Source of the DNA: Trichuris trichiura
Taxonomy: Eukaryota; Nematoda; Enoplea; Trichinellida; Trichuridae
DNA length: 64,000 bases
Direction of reading: 5' to 3'
Assembly: GCA_037903355.1 (NCBI GenBank)
Contig: JBAJFE010000033.1
Location: forward strand, 248,001-312,000
A model generated the notes under the pieces. That model was not told the origin of the DNA and did not search any database. It worked only from the letters and a program-made list of their open reading frames with translations. Made by a program: the position numbers and the translations under genes. Each line of letters opens with the position of its first letter. Within the stretch, counting starts at the first letter, position 1. Shown here piece by piece: positions 10,524 through 20,969 of the stretch.

Positions 10524-13500
10524 TCAGGGAATGCTGCAGATGCAGTTGTGAACAGTTCGTTACTTCAGTCTGATTCCCAAGAAGGGATGCAACCTTGCTT
10601 CCTAATTGAGCATTCAAGCATTTGCAAGGTTTTCTTAAGTATGGTCGCTAAATGGCGCTCAACAAATGCACAAGTGGCTAGTGGAAAGAATCCTGATATA
10701 CCAGAAGGTGAGGTTGCGGCGGACCGTCCTGTAGAAAAGAAACTATCAGCCTATGAGCATCCTAATAGCAAAATTAGAAGTAAAATTTCAAATTTAGTCT
10801 GTTCATTGGAACTTGCGGAAGCACAGTACGACTGCCGTAGAAATGGATGTATCATTGGAGATGAAACGCTGAGAACTTTGGACGAAGAGCTTTTATGGAT
10901 TTCTGACATTTGCGAAACTTACGGAAAACCTTTAAAAGATGATGGAACAGATTCACAATTCCAAGAAGAAATGTGCACACTCACCGTTATACTCGGGAAA
11001 GCTACAAGCTCCTATTTTGGTTTTAACATGGACATCGGCTCAGTTGTTAATGATTCTAGCAGCATTGATGATAACAAGTGCCGAAGCACTGTAGGAGCAG
11101 ATCCTGCACAAATTCCTCGCGACCATCCTTTCCTCTTCGAAAGTGTAGCCTCCTACACTACAGATGCAGTCTGTGCTGTCAACGCGGATGTAGCTACCTA
11201 CTCTAACAATGTAAATGTCAGCTTAGGCAGTACCCCTAAAAGCACGCTATTTGTTGAGTCGACAGATGATAAGAATGATTGCAACGTTCCCTTAAACGAT
11301 TCCAGGATAGTAACTGGAATCGTTAATTCGGAATTAAAGCAACCTAAGAGTTTGACGTTTGACCATAGTAAGGTCGTGTTTTGTAATGAAGACAAGGAGT
11401 TAGTTTTACCCAGCATCAACCTTGGATTCAATTTTGATTCATCTGGGGACGAACTTTCGGATGATTCCTCTGCATCTGTTTGCGGCTCGCCTTTCTCCAG
11501 CAGCAACAAACATGATGTGCTCGCTAGTCCTGTTTTGAAGAAAAGAAATTCTCTCAGTTGTTCCGTGGATAGTCCTGTTTTGAAGAAAAGAAATTCTCTC
11601 AGTTGTTTCGTAGATAGTCCTGTTTCGAAGAAAAGAAATTCTCTCAGTTGTTTCGTGGACGATGAATGCTTTCCTGCGAGGTCTGTCGTTGAAGACGAAA
11701 ATGAGGATGAAGAATGTGAACGTGTAAAGCATGACTCAATGAACCAGACGGCGCATGACAATAAGGTTTATTTGACATTCGTTAGTGTAGTAAAGATGGT
11801 TGCTGAACGTTTTGTTTTTAGATGAGACATCGAAGTTCGTTTATATTGAGTCAGGCTGATGTAAGCTTACACGACGATGTATGCGTCTCAGCGGATGAAG
11901 AAGACTGCAGCGAAAATGTGGATTTCGACTCAAGTTTCTTGGATTTCTGTAGCGACGCGGAGAACAGTTCTACGATAAGTAATTTTTTGACCATGATGTT
12001 GATTTTCAGGAAGGGGAATTTAAGCTGGCGGTGCTAAAACTGCAGTTGCAATTGAACCAGTCCTCTGGAGGGTTAATTATGAACAGCTGCCCACTTAACC
12101 ATAGCTGATAGTTGAGATTCGCTGATCTATCCATGTACTTTTGTGTAGCTGAATTCTAGTGGTTAAACGGACACAGGTTAATAGTTCGTAACTCTAGCAC
12201 TATATTTTTAAAAAGTTGTTCACTTATTACGGATTTTATACTGTTTAGTGTATGTCAAAACTCATATTGAAAACAAAGTTTAATCCGATAGGAAAATGGC
12301 AGAGCTTTCATACTAGTCTAACTCTATCTTAAATGTTGACGCTAATTCGTACTGTCCTATGCCACCTGTTAGTCGTTATTTGCGAGTTAAAATGATTAAC
12401 GTTCATGCAGATGGTTTTTTATTTGATACGTTCTTGTCGATGGTCCTAGTTGTTCTTGGGCTGTGCAGTCGATGGAATAGGCCAACACTGGTTACAGCAG
12501 TTCGAGTAATGTGATCATTGAGTGCATGGCGCTTTCTACTCTTCAGTCGTCACCAGTGGAACTTTATGACGAATGTACAGTGCCTTTTCGTCCTCTGATT
12601 AAAACTAGGTTAAAGACAATTTTGGAATGCCGACGTCCTGATGAAGATAGGCCACTTCGCTGCGTGCTTTTCAATTCGCTATTCCAATGTTTGACCACTC
12701 CGTGATCTCAGCTAAGTCGAGAAAAAAGAAATAGGCAACAACTTTTGGAAGAATATTTTCATGACAAACCCGCGGCAGCGACGTGAAGAAGAAAGTTTTT
12801 ATGCTGTTATTAGCAATACAGTTTTAGCGTCTCCTCCGTTTGCCGGCAAATAGCACAGTACCGTGTCAATAACCAGGTTTGTTCTACTCCTAAACATACA
12901 GTAAAATAAACAAGGTCGATTATGCGGTTACGTGTTCCACCGTCGTACTGTGACGTTCTCGGCCTGGAGATACTGACGTTGATAGAGATCACGTTGACGC
13001 ACAGAGGATTAGGTAGTTACCGCTTGTTTATTGCTGTTTGACCGCTGTCCATGCGTTCCTTGCTATGTGCAATGATTTAGAGCATAGTTTCTCAACCTTT
13101 TTTGCCCCTGGGCCCCCTAGGTTTTTTCAGGGCCCTCAGATGGCCTCCTTGTCTGTTAGTGCCCACAGCTTTCTTGCTTTGGCCGCTCCTGTCGCGCAGC
13201 CTAGAGTCCGCGTGAATAATAGAAAAGGACCACTATAAATGCTGTTTGTTCAGCGCATACCAGGGAGGAAGGAATGGGAGGGTACGCTTCTATGAGTCGG
13301 CGCCTTTATCAGTCGAGGGAAAAAGTGGGGAATGTGCGACGGAAAAGCCGTACGTACAGGAATATATTACCGGCCGCTATTGTGTTACAAACGGTCGGAT
13401 GGAATGAGTTGTTCTCACGTTCCGTTCGCAAAAACTGAAGGGCACGGCGCTTGTTTGCATTGCAGGAGAAGGAATAGAATAACAAGCTTTTATGGGTTGA

Positions 13501-16500
13501 TAGAAAGGTGTGCAGATGGAACACATTTCTGGGAACTGCTCCCTACCGAAAGGCCAAGGGCTTTTTAGAAGCACGCCATGCACAGAGACTTCTTAGAATC
13601 ATACCGGCCAGGAGGGAATTTAAAAGCATGTTTTTTTCATTGGCTCCTAGAGAAGAAAGATAACGTCAACACGCCCTGACTTTGCAATGGAACATTTTCC
13701 GTTGGCCTGTCAACGCCTTCCCGTTAGTGACAAATAGGCCCACCGTATTACTTTCCTACGCTACTTATTACCACTGAACTGTTGACTGAGACAATCTCCT
13801 GCCCCATTATCCTCCAGGGCCTCCTAAAATTTCCCAGGGGGGCCCCAGGGCCCACGTTGAGAAATACTGATTTACAGTTACCTCGCTTTCACCTGGGCCT
13901 CAATTCGCTGTTGTTCTCCTGCAACCGACATTCACTGATTTGGTTTCGTGAGCATATCTGAATTTTGAAATGGCCCAGCTCCTGAATTGTCCTGAATGCT
14001 ATAGGAGCCGATGGGCTGAATGGGTTGACATTCCGAACGGTTGAAAGTGTGCTGTGGTACACTGTTGAATAGGTCGGAACGTCAAAAGATCTCATTCCTC
14101 AAACCCCAAATTTTAAGTGAACCATGGTGTAGTTCCTAAAGTCCAACTGATCGAAATCTCGTGACATTAGAATATTGAATGAGTTCAAGTCCTGAATTGG
14201 CTTAGGTATTGAATGAGTCGAAAGTGACTGTCGCCAATCAACGACCTCTTTTTCGCTCAGGACATGAACCAACACGTTTCGACGCTCATTTCTTGCTTCA
14301 TTTCGACGCTATTCCGTCCTGGTATTGCCACGTTTGCCCAGATTACGTTACCGCGTTTCCTCAATGCTTCCTTTGCGTACGAAGTTTTTACACCAGCTAC
14401 GTTTCCATTGGTCTACGTCATCATATTTTACCAACTTTTACCAACGGACCGCTTCGTTTTAGAACATCCCATAGTGCGTCATGTTTTCAAGGCTTGCTTC
14501 CAGTGTCAGTTTCGTTTACATGCTATCGCGTTTACTCATCATTACTTCTTATCCATGTAATTTATTGCTACGGAATACCTTTCCATGCCATGTGGCAATG
14601 CCTTTCACTAATCTAACTTTTCTTGAATTTTGCGTTTGCACGGGCCTACGTACAAATGACTTCACTGGCAAGCGACAGTTTAATTTATCGGTTTGGGAGT
14701 TCTGGTGGTCTTGTGGTCTGAAGGCGATAGCCCAGTAGAGGGTGGGTATGCATCTGTCAATTGAACTGCATTTTTCACTTACAAAGAATGCGTTGTATTG
14801 ATGCCAAACAAGTATGATTCCATGTGCTCCCGTCTTCGTAAGGCTTCATTTCTGATTCTCACGGATAAGCTTTCATTTGCACTACATACTCGGTTATCTG
14901 AATTAATTGTTACAGATGGTAGCTGAGGCCAACGAAAATTTTCTAATTAAAGTGATTTGTCTTGCGTTTCGGTTCTTCCTATACATTCTGTTTTTATTTA
15001 GCGTCTGCTTTGCTTTTCAAAGATTCCTGAAAGAGCTTACGCAACACTTAGTCATTCAGGTCCTATCAAAAGCTCCTCCCTCCGGGAATATTTTCCGTTC
15101 TGGTACAGTTCTATAAGACAACATCAGTTACGTTAACTGTACAAATTTATTACATGTTAATGTGCACCCAGGTTCCGCCAATGTCTCACAGGTACGGTTA
15201 CCCGTTTCCAAACGTAACCAGCGGAAAACTAACGCGGGTATTAAATCTTGAAAGCCGAAACAAGTATTAATTGTGTAAAGCTCAGTTTTTTAACCGTTTC
15301 TCTCTACGGCAGGGGTGGGAACGTCCGGCCCGCGACACCATTCTGTCTCAGCCGCTGACTTGAACATATTTGCAACTAAAGGAGACTATGTTTTTCGGTT
15401 GAGTATCCCATACGGTCCGCAAATGATCTTATAAACATCCAAACGGCCAGCGGCAGCAGAAAGGCGCCTCACCCCTGCCCTGCGGCGACCCTTGGACTTC
15501 CCGTTGCTGTAAGCACTTCTGGAGTCCCTGGTGGCCCATACCCAAGTTACGTTTCCTGCGTCGTTTGACCACTGCGGAACCTCCATAGGGACGGTTGAGA
15601 AACAGAAAGTACAGATCCGACGGCCGCTAATTTTTGCCTGATGGCCCATTGGCCCTTTGGCGCCGGTTAAAGTTCCGGTGCTCTAAAACTGACGGTGCTC
15701 AAGCGTCCAAATTCCTGCCCAGCGCTCAGACTTCTACCTCATCCTGCGTCACCTGCCAGTGATTTTCAGTAAGCCCTTAAAATGTCGCACTGACTGCTTG
15801 ACAGTCACTGTGCATTCTGGGGCAGCGGTCCTCCTAGGGCCATGAAAACCCCAGCAGGTGAACCATGTTTGCAGTGAAACAGAAGATACTGTGAAGATGA
15901 AACCTGGTGTACGGGAAGCATGTAACTCGTCTTGTCACCAACAGAACTTGGACTCATTCAAGATTCAACATCACGAGACTTCTATCAGTTGGTCCTACGA
16001 ACCATTTGGTATCACCGCACTTTCAGAATTTCGATTTAAAGAAATATGAGCCGCTTTGACATTTCGATAAGTTCGCAGCTTTGACGGTTCAGGATGTCAA
16101 CCCGTCCAACCTGTCGGCTCATATAGCATCCAGGAGCTGGGCCCATCCTTAATTCAGAAATGGTCACAAAGGGAAAGCAGTAAACACCGGTTGCAGGAGA
16201 ACAACAGAGGATTGAGATCCAGGTGAAAGGGAGGTAACTCTAAGCTCACTGCACAGCAAAAAGCGCATAAACAACAGCTAAATAACGATGAACAAGCGCG
16301 GTAACTACTGAATCCTCCGAGCGGAAACGTGCTTGCGTTAAAGTGACCTGCACCCATGTAGAGAACAGGATAGCCAGCGTGCTTGCTAGTAAAGGCAGAA
16401 CACGATGCTTAACAGAAAGAAAGTTGCATTTCTCAAGTTCTAATCGACGCTGTTTGTGCTATTGTATAATTACTCTTAGAACTAACCTGTTTATTGTCAG

Positions 16501-19500
16501 AATTATGGTATTGTTTTCGGGTAAATAGAAAAAAGACCCTAATCATTTTGTCATTCTTGTCTCTTGAGTTTTGTGCTTGTTCCAGAAGTATTGATGGCTA
16601 AAAGTGCTTGAGGAGAACAGTGTCCCATAGAATTTCAAAATTCTTTTTGTCGTTTGACCTCCGTCGGTTTTCTCGTTTCTTGTATCTCTAATTTAGCTGA
16701 GAAAATTTTTGTCAACGAATGAATGGACAGTTAGAATAAAAGTAGAACAACAGAGCTGCTGGTTTTTAAAGCTTTTGGCGACCTCTGTAAAACGATTGGT
16801 CCTGAAGTTTCATCCTAAATGCTAAGCACTTTAATTTGACGTTGAAGAGATGGATTGTTTCCATAAGCCAGTATGATAGTAGGACAATTAGCTTGAAAGC
16901 ATGACAAAATGAAACTGAGCTCATTAGGTGGTTCGTCAAAGCTCCATTCATTATGAAATCTCTGCCTGAATAGCGTTGTCTCGCGTGAACACTGCTTCTG
17001 CACTATCTTGACGACGCCAAACTTGTTCTTTATTTTTGTAACATTTCCTGCAAAGGTCGGTTTTACGCGAACCTGTACTACTCAGTCCCCTGCGATTTTA
17101 TGTGGATTTCATTTTAACTCATTTTAACTTTCACAAAGCTCCTTCCTGCTTTTGTCCATAGGCATTCACGAATATAAGTTTTCGTACGCGTTCTTAAGCG
17201 TGTAACTATATATAGGCTTTTATGCAGGGGTGTGTAGCTTAGGAACAATGCTTTCGACCCTTCGTGGCAGCTTTTATTCCATCCCCAGCGCGCTAAATGA
17301 GAGACTTGTAAGATTGAGTAGGATTTCGAAAGACAGGATGTCTTTTAACAGGCTTGAACAGTTTCATAGTAGATCTTCAGATTCACGGATTTGGCCTGTT
17401 GGATGTATCTGTAAGTAAACTTTAAAATGCCCTACCAACGGATGGATGAGCAAATTGTAAGAGAAAATACAGAACAATTTGTATACCGTACGTTTCGGAA
17501 CTGCTCGTGTTCCGTCGTCAGCAATGTTGGGGAGAAGGTGTTTATTCGATAAGGGGTTTATATAGCACATGGGTATAATGGGTGTTTGATTAGTTGGGTA
17601 GGGCGCAGCATTGGAATTTATTAATCGGCGCAGCCCATACTTCACTAACCTCCACGCCATTGTCGCGATTGATAGTGGAGTTGCACTGGATGTACAGAGC
17701 CTCCTTAATACGCCTAAGATGTAATAAGTTTTCGTGGCATATGATGTTCGGGTGCGGGTCGAGTGTGCACCGAGATGCGTGCTCAACGGTCACTGAGGCA
17801 CTTATCGGTTGGTAGGGCACTTTGAAGTTTACTTACAGATACATCCAACAGGCCAAACCCGTGAATCTGAAGATCTACTATGAAATTGAGTAAGATGACA
17901 TAATGAAAGAGAGGAAGCAGCAAACGCTAAGCAACATAGATATGAACGGTAGCTGTCACTGGACCGGAGTCGAAATTCCGAATAAACCGAAATTTCGCAC
18001 CCTCATATGATCGAAGAGGAAGAAATATCTGAATGACCGGAACCTCCACAGCGGTTTAATTCCCGGAAGAACGAGTTTCACCTTAAGAAGAACCCTGAAC
18101 GAGCTGAAATCTTGAAGATCAACTTTAGGTATGAGTCAGAAGATCAGATAAACTAGCGCCACTCTCGAGTGAACCCATTGTGTATATTTTTTTGCAGTTG
18201 CTTCCGACCTTAAATGATTAGAGGAGACCGCTTCCGAACGATTCCTGAAATTTGAGTCAAGACTTCGGTTTATTCAGGCCTCGTTGCTATTCAAGAAGTT
18301 CGTGTTTTAGAAGTTAAGCCTGTATAAGTTTCCGACCGTTCAGATATTTCTTTCTGTTCGGCAATATGAGTGTCGGGAATTTGAATTCGGTTCGAAATTT
18401 TGGCTTTTACTCTTTTGTGCCAAGCACGTTTAAAGCTATTCTAAGCCAGTCTCACGTTTCATGGCCATTTTTGTTGTCACGCGTATTTTTCTTTGAAGTC
18501 TTTTTACTCTTGTCATCAGTGAAAGTAGCGAGAGGGTGATGTCGCCTTGGATACTGTTTCCTAGTCGCCTCACCATCTGAGAAATGCGGGTTCCTTTCTG
18601 GCAAGCATGCCATCATATTCTTGTGCTTTTATTGGAGAGCATGCCAATCACCCTTTTCTGCTCTTACCCAAATCTAAGTCAAGACCATATGCCTTATTTT
18701 TAGGCTTAGGCTTAGGCTCAGTTAAGGACAGGACAGGATGGCCGGCAAAGTTGCAGTATGACAGTGGAGCACCTGGAAGACAAGATCCTTCTCCGCTTCG
18801 TAGGTTACTTAATCAGTGGAGGAATGCGTTCTCACAAGAGCTACTTAATTCGTGGGACAATGCGTTTTCCCCGGTGCTATTCAATTTCAGCGGTAGAAGG
18901 GTACAGAAATTCAGTGAAAGGAAATTCCCAAAGTCGGTGTGGAAGTGACTACGGTTCCTGCAGCCCCTTTCGGTAGCTATGAGTATTCGCTGCCTGTTCC
19001 CTCCATTGTTTCTTCAAAGACTCACCGCCGCTAGTTGCTTCATTGTTACTTCAGAGGAATATCTCCACCTATCCGGTGACCTCTTACGCAATCAGGACGA
19101 TAGGTTCTGACATGTGCGGACCAGTGGCTACTTTTGCCGACCGAGAGTGTGAAGACCCCTTATTTTATTATACCAGTATCTTCTGCCTTCTTTATTTCTC
19201 CTCCTATCTGGCCTTATTGTCTTATCCGGTTTTGTTGTTCATGGTATTCCTTATAGCGCCCTGGAAGGGTTTCATTCTGTTCTCTAATAACGTAAAGATT
19301 GAAGTACAGTAGAACCTCCATACGTTGACTACCCAAGGGACCGGGAAAAACTGGTCAACATAGGTGGTCAACATAAGAGGCTGTGGGTATATTATATTAC
19401 TAACGTGCGGACCAACCAAATGGTCAAAATTCAGTCAACTTAGGGAGGTGGTCGACATAGAGAGGTGGTCAACTTCGGAGGTTCTACTCTACCACCTCTC

Positions 19501-20888
19501 CATGTCGACCACCTCCCTAAGTTGACCGAATTTTGACCACTTGGTTGGTCCGCACGTTAATAATATAATATACCCACAGCCTCTTATGTTGACCACCTCC
19601 TATTTTGACCAGTTTTTTCTGGTCCCTTGGGTGATAAACTTATGGAGGTTCTACTGTATATATATACAGTAAAACTACTGTAAGTATATATAGTATATAC
19701 TATATACTATATATAGTATATAACTGCATAATCAGATGCCAGACCTCTTTCATAGTGTATATATATATAGTTAAAGTCATTTGCTGCCGAGAAATGCACA
19801 GATATGTTCTGGGGTGTAGCTAGTGTTGAAAATGCTTTTAGCACGTACGTTTTCACTAAGAATAAGAAGCAGACCAAAATCGGCTCTTTTTCCAGGAAGA
19901 ACGATTACACTAGGAGAAAGAATTGTTAAGTGCATTCACTTTGCATGATACTGTATGAATGACTGTACCGTGTTTTGATTATGCAGACATTCTAAGGAAG
20001 ATTTGTACTAGAAAGTAGAGTACACGTGCGCGTTGCTGCACTAACCCTATAATCACTGCCTTCCTATGTTGATCTCTTCTGTAAGTAGACCAGTTAGTCC
20101 CAGTCTTTTGGTTGGTCAACTTGCGGAGGTTCTACTGTGTTACCATCAATGAACCAAACTTCCAACTACGGTAAATTATGGTAGTCCTTCACGTAAGACC
20201 TAACGTGGCGATAAGCAGAGAATAATGGAATACGGGCAGCGACGCTTGGACTAACGTAATTTTGCAAAATTGGTTATGAACAACGGGAGTAATCAGTTAA
20301 ACCGATTAACCTATAATTTTTGCCTGTAAAATTGACTTCACTCAGCTCCAATCAGCTGAGCACTGATGAAAAAGCGTGTTTGCTCTGAAAGCTCTGCGTA
20401 GTAAAAGCCGTTGCAATAGTTCCCGTTTTAATGCGCGTCAACTCCGGAGCTTTCGGGTCGACCGGGACCCGTCTTCAGCGGTTGTGATTTTAACCGTTGC
20501 AATAGGAAAATTTCATTACTCTTATGTTTGGTAGATCTTCTACAGCTTTTCCCGTTTTTTTGTGTGATGGTATCCGTAAGTAGACGAAACAATTGCCCTG
20601 CCAACGAATGGGTAAGCGATTATTAGGAAAAATTCAGAAACAGTGCACTCAGCTTCTATTCAGAGCTTCCGGAACCATTCTGAAATCTCTGAAATTAAGT
20701 TGAGTGCATTCGTTCTGTACATTTTTTCTAGTAATCGCTTATCCATTCGTTGGTAGACCACTTGTTTCTTCTAATTACAGATACTATCACCCAGAAAAAA
20801 ACGGGAAAAGCCGTAGAGGATTTACCAAACATGAAAGAAATGCCCATTACAAAGCACCCCGTGGTGATGAATTTCATTACTTTGAAAA

Positions 20889-20969
<81 letters not shown>

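Larger units (their letters stand above)
17313..17896 (-). mobile_element. Penelope-like 3' fragment with inverted ends and 12-bp duplication
   Basis: ATTGAGTAGGAT at 17313-17324 and ATTGAGTAAGAT at 17885-17896 look like a target duplication. Inside, about 60 bp at each end are inverted copies (TAGATCTTCAGATTCACGG on the left). The interior on the - strand has the end of a Penelope protein followed by a hammerhead-like core. Confidence 0.65.

Noticed and set aside
11198..11761. 187-codon open frame on the - strand
   Set aside because: Antisense to the FANCM exon; no homology of its own.
14209..14616. 135-codon open frame in the FANCM intron
   Set aside because: No recognisable domain, overlapping frames of similar length, inside a 9-kb intron.
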